Positions 9,905-17,805 are shown, counted from the stretch's first letter. The stretch: 64,000 bases of DNA from Jeongeupia sp. USM3 (GCF_001808185.1 NZ_CP017668.1:186001-250000), one strand, 5' to 3'. The notes: generated from the sequence alone by a model not told the origin. Made by a program: numbers and translations.

Positions 9905-10082
9905 TTAGAACCTATCCGGTAGGCGAGCGAGCCAAAGCAGTTTGGCCCCCGCCCGGAGCGCAGAAACCGGAATGTACGTGTAAGTACATGAGGACGACCC
10001 GAAGGTAGCCCCCTTGCGGGGTTCGGAGCACCGGACGGGGCCAAAATGCGCAGGCGTAGCCGCCTAATGGAATAGGTTCTTA
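9905..10082. repeat. Structured inverted-repeat element (MITE-like), about 178 bp
   Basis: The ends are inverted: AGAACCTAT at 9907-9915 and ATAGGTTCT at 10072-10080, with further matching bases outside (TTAG / CTTA). Nested inside are TTTGGCCCC (9941-9949) against GGGGCCAAA (10037-10045) and a central palindrome ATGTAC-GTGTAA-GTACAT (9972-9989). The whole piece can therefore fold into one long interrupted hairpin. It has no coding capacity of its own. Its right end forms the TAA stop of the neighbouring M48 protease gene. From memory, similar segments recur in Neisseriales genomes; I cannot confirm this here. Confidence 0.7.
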
Positions 10083-10829
10083 CTTGCCGCTGTTGATCCG
10101 GTCCTGGATGTGCTTGGCGCGGTCGGCGGATGCCGGATGCGAACTCATGATGCTGCTGTTGCCGCCGTCGAGTTTGGCCAGCTTCTGGAAGCTCGTGACC
10201 AGCGCCTGCGGGTTGTAGCCCTTGCTTCTGAGCAGGTCGTACGAATAGTCGTCTGCCTGGCTTTCCTGCTTTTGCGAGAACTGCGCGTTGATCAGTTGCT
10301 CGGAGAGGTCGGCCAGTTGCGACTTGCTCAGCGCGCTCACCGTGGCATTGCCGACGGCACCAACCGCACCGCGCGCGGCGGCAACGCCATAGGCGACCTG
10401 CGCGGCCTTCTTGGTGTGGCCGAGCGCCACGTGGCCGATTTCGTGGCCGAGCACCGCGCGAACTTCGTCGTCACTCATCAGGTCCAGCAGCCCGCCGTAG
10501 ACGCGCACGCAGCCGTTGGCCATCGCCCAAGCGTTCACGTCCTTGGTCTGGTACACCTTGAAGTCGAGCGTGGCGCCGTTGACGCTGGTCGGCAGGCCCT
10601 TCATCACATTGGCGAGCCGCTTGGCGTAAACGCTGTTCGTTGGCGCGATCTTGGACTTGGCGTCCTGTTGCTGGCACGACTGGACCGACAGCTGCTGGAC
10701 GTCGGCATCGGTCAGCATCGCCGCCTGCGCGGCGGTCGCGCCCGACTGCAGCAGGGCATTGGCGTCCATCTGGGCGCAGCCGGTGAAGGCCAGTACGCTG
10801 GCGGCGATCGCGGCAAGGCGGATTTTCAT
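10080..10829 (-). CDS. M48-family zinc metalloprotease, lipoprotein
   Basis: A 249-residue envelope protease. Residues 1-18 are a lipoprotein signal ending in the lipobox LAFTGC (Cys18), so it should be anchored to a membrane facing the periplasm. The zinc-binding motif is H129-E-I-G-H133 in LGHEIGHVALGH, with the probable third ligand Glu189 in QESQADDYSYDLL. This resembles the E. coli LoiP/YcaL group of outer-membrane quality-control proteases, but it lacks the TPR tail of BepA. It is monocistronic. Its stop codon overlaps the end of the inverted-repeat element. A TGA-free AT-rich stretch upstream (10830-10880) probably holds the promoter. Confidence 0.88.
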   Translation of the reverse strand: MKIRLAAIAASVLAFTGCAQMDANALLQSGATAAQAAMLTDADVQQLSVQSCQQQDAKSKIAPTNSVYAKRLANVMKGLPTSVNGATLDFKVYQTKDVNAWAMANGCVRVYGGLLDLMSDDEVRAVLGHEIGHVALGHTKKAAQVAYGVAAARGAVGAVGNATVSALSKSQLADLSEQLINAQFSQKQESQADDYSYDLLRSKGYNPQALVTSFQKLAKLDGGNSSIMSSHPASADRAKHIQDRINSGK

Positions 10830-10955
10830 TTCAGCTTCCTATCGTCAATAAATTTTGATTTGAAAGAAATTATAGAAATTTGTGACAGAAATCCATCGGG
10901 GATTTCCGAACATGCCGGTCCTTGCCGACAGCGTGCAAGGCGGTACCGGCCGCGA

Positions 10956-11438
10956 TCAACCGAGGAAGGCGCGAAGCTGCATCCAAGCGTCGATCTTGTC
11001 CTGCACCGGCATCGTATGTGCCGGGCTGGTCGACGGCAGCGCGATGCAGTGCAACCTTGCCGGAATCAGCGTGTGGCCGAGCCGGTAGGCGGTCAGGCCG
11101 TTGAAAGCGACTGCACCCAGGTCGGGGAGGGTATCGATCAGCGCCGCCAGCGGGTTGGCCTCGATCTCGCGCAAAGCCTGATCGAGGCTGCCCCGGCGTT
11201 TTGCCGTGCCGACGACATCCCACAGGCCGATCCGGTGCGCGAGCAGGGCGGCGAGCCGGTCGTCATAAGCCATCGTGTCGAGCGCGCAGCCGGTCAAGGC
11301 CGACATGACGGGCCAGAACGCGTTGCGCGGATGGGCGTAGTACGCCTGCGCGGCGAGCGAGGCGTCGCCGGGCAGGCTGCCGAGGATCAGCAGTCGGGTG
11401 GTGGTCGAGGTGACCGGCGCAAGGCTGGTTTTCAGCAT
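10956..11438 (-). CDS. DNA-deoxyinosine glycosylase (UDG superfamily, family 6-like)
   Basis: A 160-residue protein of the uracil-DNA glycosylase fold. The motif GSLPGDASLAAQAYYAHPRNAFWP near residue 20 and LPSTSPAH near residue 142 are the two active-site loops of the hypoxanthine/deoxyinosine glycosylase group, which removes deaminated adenine from DNA. Length is normal for this short family. It is transcribed alone on the - strand and followed by the M48 gene 126 nt downstream. The alternative names Mug-like or MUG-family glycosylase would fit less well because of the GSLPGD motif. Confidence 0.82.
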   Translation of the reverse strand: MLKTSLAPVTSTTTRLLILGSLPGDASLAAQAYYAHPRNAFWPVMSALTGCALDTMAYDDRLAALLAHRIGLWDVVGTAKRRGSLDQALREIEANPLAALIDTLPDLGAVAFNGLTAYRLGHTLIPARLHCIALPSTSPAHTMPVQDKIDAWMQLRAFLG

Positions 11439-11488
11439 GTCGGCGTGAATACTTGGCGATCGTCGTGGTGAAATTGATGTAGTTGTGA

Positions 11489-11502
11489 TTGATGTTTATC
11501 AG
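11489..11502. promoter_or_regulatory. FNR/Anr-like box upstream of the small ORF
   Basis: TTGAT-GTTT-ATCAG matches nine of the ten fixed bases of the FNR consensus TTGAT-N4-ATCAA. It stands in the 108-nt gap before the tiny ORF at 11547, and this window encodes an FNR protein with all four cluster cysteines. A TAATAA or TTACGAAC -10-like sequence follows at about 11514-11528. Confidence 0.45.
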
Positions 11503-11546
11503 CAAAATAGACGTAATAAAGTTACGAACTCATCAGGAGCAACATC

Positions 11547-11624
11547 GTGCGCAAGCTGCTGGAAAAAATTGAACGCAAGGCCCAGGCAATGCTCGAACAA
11601 CGGTACAGCCATCTGTTCCGTTGA
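11547..11624 (+). CDS. Putative 25-residue peptide (or the body of a small RNA)
   Basis: GTG-initiated ORF encoding VRKLLEKIERKAQAMLEQRYSHLFR (written here as VRKLLEKIERKAQA then MLEQRYSHLFR). AGGAGC stands 7 nt before the GTG and a strong intrinsic terminator starts 20 nt after the stop, so this is a self-contained short transcript unit. The peptide is a basic amphipathic helix with no signal or membrane segment. I do not recognise a family. It may instead be a small RNA; the good binding site is the main argument for translation. Confidence 0.5.
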   Translation: MRKLLEKIERKAQAMLEQRYSHLFR

Positions 11625-11643
11625 ACCAGTACCACACCTTCGG

Positions 11644-11672
11644 AAATGCCACCGCGCCCCGGTGGCATTTTT
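11644..11672 (+). terminator. Intrinsic terminator after the small ORF
   Basis: AAATGCCACC-(7 nt)-GGTGGCATTT followed by TT: a 10-bp stem ending in five T on the + strand. It serves the small transcript and possibly also the convergent lysR gene, though the - strand T-run is only three. Confidence 0.85.
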
Positions 11673-11684
11673 CATGGGCGGACG

Positions 11685-12581
11685 TCATGCGGCGAGCAAC
11701 AGGCCGTCGCGACCGAGTTTTCGCGCCAGCGTGACAAAGGCCGTCGTTGCCGGCGAGCATTGCCGCTTGTCCAGTATCGCGAGGCCGATGCTGCGCCGGA
11801 CCGGCGGATCGAGGGGGCGGGCGACCCAGCGTCCATCCCGGTTGGCCGGGGCAGGCAACGCCAGCTCGGCTACGACGGTGATGCCATCGCCTCGGGCAAC
11901 GGTGTCCAGCGTACTGATCAGCTGCGTGCAGCGGTAGCGGACTTTGGGATCCAGGCCTGCCGACGCGAACAGCCCGCCGACGAGTTCGGCCGAACCGGCT
12001 TCGGTCAGCACGAACGGATCGTTGCATAGCGCCGCGAGCGGTACCGCCGCCAATGCGGCCAGCGGGTGGCCGGCCGGGACGACGGCAAGCAGTTGATCGT
12101 CGATCAGTGCAACGGTATCGAAGTGCTCGCTCGGCAGCACGACGAAGCCGACGTCGATCCTGCGCTCGTCCAGCCACTGTACGACCTGCCGGTCAGGGCC
12201 TTCGTCGATGTGGACTTCGATACCCGGAAAACTGCGCCGGAATTGCGCCAGCACCTGCGGCAGCAGCCGTGTCGACGCCGTCGGCCCGAACGAGCCGATA
12301 CGCAGGCTGCCGGTTTTCATCCCACGGGCGTCGGCCGCTTCCTGCCGCATGGTTTCGGCCAGGCCGAGCATGGCCCGGGCGCGCTGCAGCAATACCTGCC
12401 CGATCCCGGTCGGTTCGATGTCGGTCTGGTGCCGTTGCAGCAGTTCGACGCCAAGCTCGCGCTCGAGTGCGCGCATCGCGTGCGAAACCGCCGACTGGCT
12501 GATGCCAAGCCGCATCGCCGCGGCGGTAAAGCCGCGCAGTTCGACGACCGTCGAGAAAATGTTCAGCTGCGTCAAGGTCAT
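11685..12581 (-). CDS. LysR-family transcriptional regulator
   Basis: A 298-residue LysR regulator. The N-terminal winged HTH is clear (MTLTQLNIFSTVVELRGFTAAAMRLGISQSAVSHAMRALE, residues 1-60), followed by the periplasmic-binding-protein-like effector domain (residues 90-290, starting LRIGSFGP). It is divergent from the EamA transporter gene; the 107-nt gap holds a perfect palindrome of LysR type. It therefore most likely regulates that exporter and itself. The effector is unknown. Confidence 0.93.
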   Translation of the reverse strand: MTLTQLNIFSTVVELRGFTAAAMRLGISQSAVSHAMRALERELGVELLQRHQTDIEPTGIGQVLLQRARAMLGLAETMRQEAADARGMKTGSLRIGSFGPTASTRLLPQVLAQFRRSFPGIEVHIDEGPDRQVVQWLDERRIDVGFVVLPSEHFDTVALIDDQLLAVVPAGHPLAALAAVPLAALCNDPFVLTEAGSAELVGGLFASAGLDPKVRYRCTQLISTLDTVARGDGITVVAELALPAPANRDGRWVARPLDPPVRRSIGLAILDKRQCSPATTAFVTLARKLGRDGLLLAA

Positions 12582-12604
12582 GGCGTTGCAGGATCATGAG
12601 TGTC

Positions 12605-12624
12605 TGCTCATTTTACTATGAGCA
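12605..12624. promoter_or_regulatory. LysR-type operator between lysR and eamA
   Basis: Perfect palindrome TGCTCAT-N6-ATGAGCA, containing the T-N11-A core of LysR sites. It is centred in the divergent intergenic region. Two further CATGAG half-sites flank it at about 12595 and 12626, the usual arrangement of recognition plus activation sites. Confidence 0.72.
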
Positions 12625-12688
12625 TCCATGAGCTTGATGATGCGCCGTCGAGCCCGCTAGGTCGGGCTGTTCCGGATGGCTAAAAGCA

Positions 12689-13690
12689 ATGCGTCTTTCC
12701 GATGACCGTTCCGTCTATCTGAAACTGTCCGCCGTCTCGGTCATCTGGGGCGGAACCTTCGTCGCCGGTCGTTTCCTGTCCGGCGGGGTGCCGCCGCTGC
12801 TGTCGGCCGGCATCCGCTTCCTGCTGGCCAGTGCGGTCCTGCTGGCGCTGATGCTGCTCGGGCGGCGGCTGGTGCGGCCAAGCCCCGGGCAGTGGTGCCA
12901 GCTTGCGCTGCTGGGGCTGATCGGCGTGTTCGGCTACAACGTGTGCTTTTTCTACGGGCTGCGCTACATCGACGCGTCGCGTGCGGCGCTGATCGTGGCG
13001 CTGAATCCGGTGGCGATTGCGCTGCTGGCTGCCGTGCTCCATCGCGAGAAGCCGTCGGGCTTGCGCCTGCTCGGCGTGCTGTTCTGCGTACTCGGCGCGG
13101 CGCTGGTCATTCTTGGCGGGAGCGGATCGCCGTCGCGAGCGGCGAACTGGATCGGCGATGCGCTGATCGTCGGCTGCGTGCTGGCCTGGGGCGTCTACAG
13201 CGTGTGCTCGCGACATCTGGCGGATGCCATCGGGCCGTTGCCGACGGTGAGCTTCTCGGTGTGCCTCGGTGCAGTCATGCTGACGGTGACTGCACTGCTG
13301 TCAGGGGAGGTGGGCGCGGCGTCGCTGTCCCGCATCACGCTGCCGCAGTGGGCGAGCCTCGCCTATCTCGGCGTGATCGGCTCGGCGCTTGCTTATGTCT
13401 GGTACTACGACGGCATCCGCCGGATCGGCGCCGCCCGTTCCGGCGCCTTTATTGCACTGAGTCCGCTGACCGCGGTGCTGCTCGGCGCCTTGTTGCTCGA
13501 CGAGCGCCTGACGTGGCCGGTTGCAGCCGGGGGCATGCTGGCGGTGCTTGGCGTCGGGCTCAGCAACGCGCCGGTCGGCGCGCTGCGGAACGGCGTCAGC
13601 CGCGTACCAGTTCGCTGGCGTCGAAGCCCAATCGCAAGCCGCCCCAATGACGGCCGCCGACGTGGATCGGCAGGTCGAGCTCGGTCATGA
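12689..13690 (+). CDS. EamA/DMT-family transporter
   Basis: A 333-residue inner-membrane protein with two EamA repeats of five transmembrane helices each (for example WGGTFVAGRFLSGGVPPLLSAGIRF in the first and WGVYSVCSRHLADAIGPL at the start of the second). Such proteins export amino acids or other metabolites. Homologues normally end close to the last helix (LAVLGVGLSNAP, about residue 301). Here about 30 extra, Arg-rich residues follow, because the frame runs on into the 3' end of the convergent chemotaxis gene with a 95-nt overlap. The tail is probably not functional. The substrate is unknown. Confidence 0.9.
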   Translation: MRLSDDRSVYLKLSAVSVIWGGTFVAGRFLSGGVPPLLSAGIRFLLASAVLLALMLLGRRLVRPSPGQWCQLALLGLIGVFGYNVCFFYGLRYIDASRAALIVALNPVAIALLAAVLHREKPSGLRLLGVLFCVLGAALVILGGSGSPSRAANWIGDALIVGCVLAWGVYSVCSRHLADAIGPLPTVSFSVCLGAVMLTVTALLSGEVGAASLSRITLPQWASLAYLGVIGSALAYVWYYDGIRRIGAARSGAFIALSPLTAVLLGALLLDERLTWPVAAGGMLAVLGVGLSNAPVGALRNGVSRVPVRWRRSPIASRPNDGRRRGSAGRARS

Positions 13691-15392
13691 TCTCGCCGGT
13701 GTCGCGCACATAGGTCTGCAGCAGGAAGCGCTGGGTATTGCGCGCTGCACGCAGCCCGGCCGGGTCGTTGAAGATCCGCTTGTCACGGCTGTTGAGCAGG
13801 TCGACAGCCAGGTCGCCGGTTGCCGGTTTCGAGTACCAGCTGTTGTGGGTGGCGCCGTAACCGTTGGTGTCGGTTGCCAGCGAGAACTTGCCGCCGCTGG
13901 TTTCGCGGACCAGCGCGTCGTACAAGGGCTGGATTTCCTTCTCGAACAGGCCGTCGTAGCTGGTACGGAACTTCGGCGGATTGGTGCCCGCGACCGGCTG
14001 GTAGCGCTGGTCGAACACGTCGACGCCGCGCTGGATGAAGCCTTCGAGCTTTGCCGCGACCTGATCGCGGTAGTGGCCGGCGCGCTGGATCGCCGCGTCG
14101 AGCTCGCCCTGGCCGACGATGAAGCGGCCGATCATTTCCTGCACCTTCTCGGTGGCGGTCGACAGATCCTGCGACGACTGCGCCGAGCGCGTCATCCGCT
14201 CGTTGACCGCGAGCGAGAGCTGGTGGATTTCCGAGACGTTGGCGTTGACGGTGTTGTTGGCTTCGGTGAACTCCTCCAGCGTCGCGGCAATACCGGTCAG
14301 CGCGTCGCTGGTCGCCTCGAAGTCGCTCATCATCTTGGCAAACTGCCCGGACGCCTTGGCGACGACCTCGTGGGTCAGCTTGGCGTCGTGGGTGATCTGT
14401 ACGGTCTCGGTCTGCGTTTCGGCAACCTGGCCGAGCATGCTGTCGATGTCGTGCGAGATGTTGTCGGTGGCGACGTGGACCTTCTCGGCCAGCTTGCGCA
14501 CCTCGTCGGCGACGACGGCGAAGCCGCGACCGGCTTCGCCGGCACGCGCGGCCTCGATCGCGGCATTCAGCGCCAGCAGATTGGTCTGGCCCGAGATTTC
14601 CTTGATCAGGTCGACAATGGTCTTGATGCTCGCCGAGCGCTGGTTCAGCCCGTCGACCGTGCTGTTGAAGTTCTCGATCTTGGCGGTGATCGCGTTGATG
14701 CGCTCCGTCACGTCCTGCAGCTCGGCGTAGGAAGCATGGGCCAGTTCGAGATTCTGGCTGGTGGTTTCCGAAATCGCCTGCGTGCGCTGCGACACCTGGT
14801 TGATGCCGCTGGTCGTCGCGTTGCTCGCCTCGACCACGCCCTGCGCCAACTGGTCCTGCTGCTTGGTCGATGCGGCCGAGTCCTTGATGTTCTTCATCGA
14901 TTTGGCGGCTTCGAGTGCAATGCCGACGGTCATCGTCTGCACGCTGGCGATGGTGTCGCGCTGACGCGCGAGAAAGCGGTTGCAGGTGCCGGCGAGCGCG
15001 CCGATCTCGTCACAGGTGATCACCGGCACGTCGACCGACAGGTCGCCCTCGCCACTGGACACCTCGGCGAATACCGTGGTGATCCGGCGGATCGGCCGGG
15101 TGATCCAGAAGTGGAAATAGCAGAACTGGATGGTGACCAGCGCCAGCATCAGCACCAGCATGCTCCAGCAGACGAGGCGCGCCGTGCCGAGTGGCTCGAG
15201 CAGGGCGCTTTGTGCGGCGGCATCGAGTTTCAGGCCGGTCGCGACGTCGGCGAGCCGGCCCTCGGCAAAATAAACCGCCAGCAGGGTCGCCAGCGGCAGC
15301 AGCGCGAACAGATACAAAAAGGCGAACTTGCGCCCCAGTGTCGGCAGCAGGCGCCGCTCCAGCGCCGTGTGGAACCCGGTGGAACCGCTCAT
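13596..15392 (-). CDS. Methyl-accepting chemotaxis protein with C-terminal sensor domain
   Basis: A 598-residue receptor. Two membrane helices lie near the N-terminus (about residues 23-42 and 73-95) with a loop of only about 30 residues between them, so there is no sizeable periplasmic sensor. A HAMP-like segment (ITRPIRRITTVFAEVSSGEGDLS) follows, then the cytoplasmic signalling hairpin whose tip is at residues 265-304 (EISGQTNLLALNAAIEAARAG). Residues ~450-598, ending PIHVGGRHWGGLRLGF, form an extra domain resembling Cache/PAS-like sensors placed after the signalling domain. The start at 15392 is chosen for GGGGAG 9 nt upstream; an in-frame ATG lies 10 codons earlier without a binding site. 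Confidence 0.92.
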   Translation of the reverse strand: MSGSTGFHTALERRLLPTLGRKFAFLYLFALLPLATLLAVYFAEGRLADVATGLKLDAAAQSALLEPLGTARLVCWSMLVLMLALVTIQFCYFHFWITRPIRRITTVFAEVSSGEGDLSVDVPVITCDEIGALAGTCNRFLARQRDTIASVQTMTVGIALEAAKSMKNIKDSAASTKQQDQLAQGVVEASNATTSGINQVSQRTQAISETTSQNLELAHASYAELQDVTERINAITAKIENFNSTVDGLNQRSASIKTIVDLIKEISGQTNLLALNAAIEAARAGEAGRGFAVVADEVRKLAEKVHVATDNISHDIDSMLGQVAETQTETVQITHDAKLTHEVVAKASGQFAKMMSDFEATSDALTGIAATLEEFTEANNTVNANVSEIHQLSLAVNERMTRSAQSSQDLSTATEKVQEMIGRFIVGQGELDAAIQRAGHYRDQVAAKLEGFIQRGVDVFDQRYQPVAGTNPPKFRTSYDGLFEKEIQPLYDALVRETSGGKFSLATDTNGYGATHNSWYSKPATGDLAVDLLNSRDKRIFNDPAGLRAARNTQRFLLQTYVRDTGEIMTELDLPIHVGGRHWGGLRLGFDASELVRG

Positions 15393-15506
15393 CTTGTCGA
15401 TCTCCCCAGCAATGCACGCCATCGGCGTGTCAGCATGTGACTGTGTTCTTATATTTATTTCGGCCCGGCCGGGTGGAACTTGAGCCCGCCGGGCCGGCGG
15501 CCCGGC

Positions 15507-15920
15507 TCAGGCAGACAGTGCGGCGTTCAGATGTTCGAGCGTCAGGTGCCAGCGCTGCAGCATGTGGCGGAACACGGCAAGCTCGACCGCGCTGAAGTCG
15601 TCGTCCGCCTTGGCGATGTCAAGTGCGATCGCCGCGACGAGGATGCGCTTCTTGGGGTCGTCAACGGTGTCGAGCAGGTCGTCGATGCGTTCGCGGTCGA
15701 TCAGCTTGATCGTGCCGGCCTCGTCGGCTTCGTCGGACAGGTCGTTGCAGTAGTCGTGCACGACGTCGATAAAGCGCTTGCGGCTGATGTCGAGCACCTC
15801 ATAGACACGCAGGTGTTCGAGCTGGTCGAGCTCTTCCGGATCGAAGTTGCCGTCACACATCATCTGCAGGACCAGCAGGCGCGCCATCGCCTCGGGGCTG
15901 TTGTTCGCATACTTTTTCAT
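15507..15920 (-). CDS. TerB-like acidic helical protein
   Basis: A 137-residue acidic, all-helical protein. MARLLVLQMMCDGNFDPEELDQLEHL and ALDIAKADDDFSAVELAVFRHML look like the two metal-binding helical halves of the TerB/DjlA-N-terminal fold (D-G-x-x-D-x-x-E type). The family is named after tellurite resistance, but its role outside ter clusters is not established. The ATG overlaps the stop of the upstream thioesterase gene (ATGA, 4 nt), so the two are translationally coupled. AAGGAT precedes the start. A strong GC hairpin (15482-15508) covers its stop codon. Family assignment is moderate. Confidence 0.72.
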   Translation of the reverse strand: MKKYANNSPEAMARLLVLQMMCDGNFDPEELDQLEHLRVYEVLDISRKRFIDVVHDYCNDLSDEADEAGTIKLIDRERIDDLLDTVDDPKKRILVAAIALDIAKADDDFSAVELAVFRHMLQRWHLTLEHLNAALSA

Positions 15921-16333
15921 TTTTTCATCCTTTGTAAGTCCAGTGCTGCCAGGAATGCGTCGGGTACCGCGGTTGTTTTTCTTTTGCTGTAGTCGAAAAA
16001 TGCCAGATTGGTCTTTGCTTGGGCAACCAATCTCTCGTCGGTGCGTACTTCGTAATACAGATCGAAATGCGTCCGCTCGACGTCGCACGCTGTAAGTTTG
16101 ATGGTCAGATCGTCGCCGGCGAACGCTTCGCTGCGGAAAGCGACCTGCGCATCGGCCTGGATCAGGCCGGGGCGGTCCGCCGTACCGAGTTCATCGAACC
16201 CGAGGGCACGAAGGAATTGCAGCCGTGCTTCGTGCAACAGGCCGAGCAGCGCCTGGTTGCCCAGGTGGCCGCCGTAGTTCAGGTCGGTGACCCGCACCGT
16301 GAGACGGGTCTGGAAATCGACACCGTCGGGCAT
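15917..16333 (-). CDS. Acyl-CoA thioesterase, hotdog fold (YbgC/4HBT-like)
   Basis: A 138-residue hotdog-fold thioesterase. The active-site loop is DLNYGGHLGNQALLGLLHEAR, the 4HBT pattern with the Asp/Asn, His and distal Glu placed on the long helix; FDLYYEVRTDERLVAQAKTNLAFFD is the typical central strand pair. It should hydrolyse an acyl-CoA, but the chain length cannot be told. The start at MPDGVDFQTR is chosen because it gives the family length; the frame is open upstream but without family similarity. It overlaps the TerB-like gene by 4 nt. Confidence 0.85.
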   Translation of the reverse strand: MPDGVDFQTRLTVRVTDLNYGGHLGNQALLGLLHEARLQFLRALGFDELGTADRPGLIQADAQVAFRSEAFAGDDLTIKLTACDVERTHFDLYYEVRTDERLVAQAKTNLAFFDYSKRKTTAVPDAFLAALDLQRMKK

Positions 16334-16467
16334 GTTCAGTTTCAGGCGGGGCACGGCGGAATCCGCGTAAATATTGGCGTTCCAGTGTATGCGTGGCCCT
16401 GCAGCGCCGCAACGGGTGGTAGGGGTTCTGCTAGACTGGCAGTGAGCACATCCGAGGGAGACGTACC

Positions 16468-16917
16468 ATGTACGAACGCATTCTGGTACCGGTGGACGAC
16501 AGCGAAACCAGCGCCGCGGCACTGCGTGAAGCCACCAAGGTGGCCTGCAACCAGAAGGCCAGGGTCAAGATCGTCCACGTGATCGACCTGGCCCAGTTCG
16601 CCTGGAGCGCCAACGAGTTTCTCGACGTGCCGCAGTTGCAGGAGGCGCTGCGCCGCTCGGGCCAGCGCGTGCTCGAGCAGCAGGGCGAGGTGCTCAAGAG
16701 CGCCGGCGTCGATGTCGAGTCCGAGCTGCTCGAAGCCTGGGGCGGCAATCTGGCGCGGGCGATCGTCGATGAAGCCGACAAATGGCGGGCCGAACTGATT
16801 GTCATGGGGACGCACGGCTACGGCGGCCTGACGCACATGCTGCTCGGCAGCGTGGCCGAGGGCGTGATCCATGTGACGCAGGTGCCGGTGCTGCTGGTGC
16901 GGGCCAGGGCCGCATGA
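16468..16917 (+). CDS. Universal stress protein, UspA family
   Basis: A 149-residue single-domain Usp starting MYERILVPVDDSETS. The C-terminal ATP-binding signature G-X2-G-X9-G-S is present in GTHGYGGLTHMLLGSVAEGV, so it should be of the ATP-binding subtype. Usp proteins help survival in starvation and stress. GAGGGAGACGTACC gives a good ribosome binding site. The stop overlaps the start of the following radical SAM gene by 4 nt (ATGA), coupling the two. Confidence 0.93.
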   Translation: MYERILVPVDDSETSAAALREATKVACNQKARVKIVHVIDLAQFAWSANEFLDVPQLQEALRRSGQRVLEQQGEVLKSAGVDVESELLEAWGGNLARAIVDEADKWRAELIVMGTHGYGGLTHMLLGSVAEGVIHVTQVPVLLVRARAA

Positions 16918-17768
16918 CCGCTGCACGGCTGCGCGTCGATGATCACGCGCGCGACGCGGCCGGGATGACCTATGTCTATCCGGTGGTTTCCCGCCGTGCC
17001 GGCGGGGTGTCGGTCGGCATCAACCTGAATCCCAACAATGCCTGCAACTGGCGCTGCGTGTATTGCCAGGTTCCGGACTTGAAGCGCGGCGGCCCGCCGC
17101 CGGTGGCGCTTGCGCAGCTCGAGGCCGAGCTGACGACGATGCTGGACGAGATCGTTCACGGCGATTTCATGCTGCGCCGGGTGCCCGAGGGCGCGCGGCG
17201 GCTCAACGACGTGGCGTTTTCCGGCAACGGCGAGCCGACGATGAGCCCGGAGTTCCCCGCCGCGGTCGAACTGGTCGGACGGGTGCTGGCACGCTTCGGA
17301 CTCGCCGGCCGGATCAGGGTGGTACTGATCACCAATGGCAGCCAGCTCTACAAGCCGGCGGTGCAGGCGGCGGTCGAGGCAATGGCCGGGCTCGGCGGTG
17401 AGGTGTGGTTCAAGCTCGACCGTGCGCCGCATGACGGGTTCAGCGCGGTCAATCAGGTGCAACTCAAGGCGGCGTCGGTGCGCCTGCATCTGGCTGCGGC
17501 AGTGGCGCGCTGTTCGACCTGGCTGCAGACGTGCATGTTTGCGCTCGACGACGTCCTGCCCGACGAGGCGATGCTGAGCGCCTATCTCGACTTCCTGGCG
17601 TCGTTGCGCAGGGATGGCATTACGCTGCAGGGCGTGCTGCTCTACGGCCTGGCACGGCCGTCGATGCAGGCGGAGGCGTCAAGGCTGTCACCGGCGCCGG
17701 CGGAATGGATGCAGGCGTTGGCGGCGCGGATCGAGTCGATCGGCCTGCCGGTGAAACTCAGCCTCTGA
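16914..17768 (+). CDS. Radical SAM protein of unknown function
   Basis: A 284-residue radical SAM enzyme. The cluster motif CX3CX2C is CNWRCVYC near residue 44, preceded by the typical GINLNPNNA strand; VAFSGNGEPTMSPEF matches the GGEP-like SAM-binding loop, and VVLITNGSQLYKP the next strand. There is no extra Fe-S domain. The substrate is unknown; wyosine-type or peptide-modifying activities are possible but unsupported. It is coupled to uspA by a 4-nt overlap. Confidence 0.85.
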   Translation: MTAARLRVDDHARDAAGMTYVYPVVSRRAGGVSVGINLNPNNACNWRCVYCQVPDLKRGGPPPVALAQLEAELTTMLDEIVHGDFMLRRVPEGARRLNDVAFSGNGEPTMSPEFPAAVELVGRVLARFGLAGRIRVVLITNGSQLYKPAVQAAVEAMAGLGGEVWFKLDRAPHDGFSAVNQVQLKAASVRLHLAAAVARCSTWLQTCMFALDDVLPDEAMLSAYLDFLASLRRDGITLQGVLLYGLARPSMQAEASRLSPAPAEWMQALAARIESIGLPVKLSL

Positions 17769-17775
17769 TGGGGCA

Positions 17776-17795
17776 AAGCCCCGCGTGCGGGGCTT
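17776..17795 (+). terminator. Hairpin after the radical SAM gene (weak terminator)
   Basis: AAGCCCCGC-GT-GCGGGGCTT, 7 nt after the stop, between convergent genes. Only CTGTAT follows instead of a clear T-run, so termination may be partial. Confidence 0.55.
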
Positions 17796-17805
17796 CTGTA
17801 TCGGC

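Noticed and set aside
16334..16522. 63-codon upstream extension of the thioesterase
   Set aside because: No similarity to the family and antisense to the promoter region of uspA.
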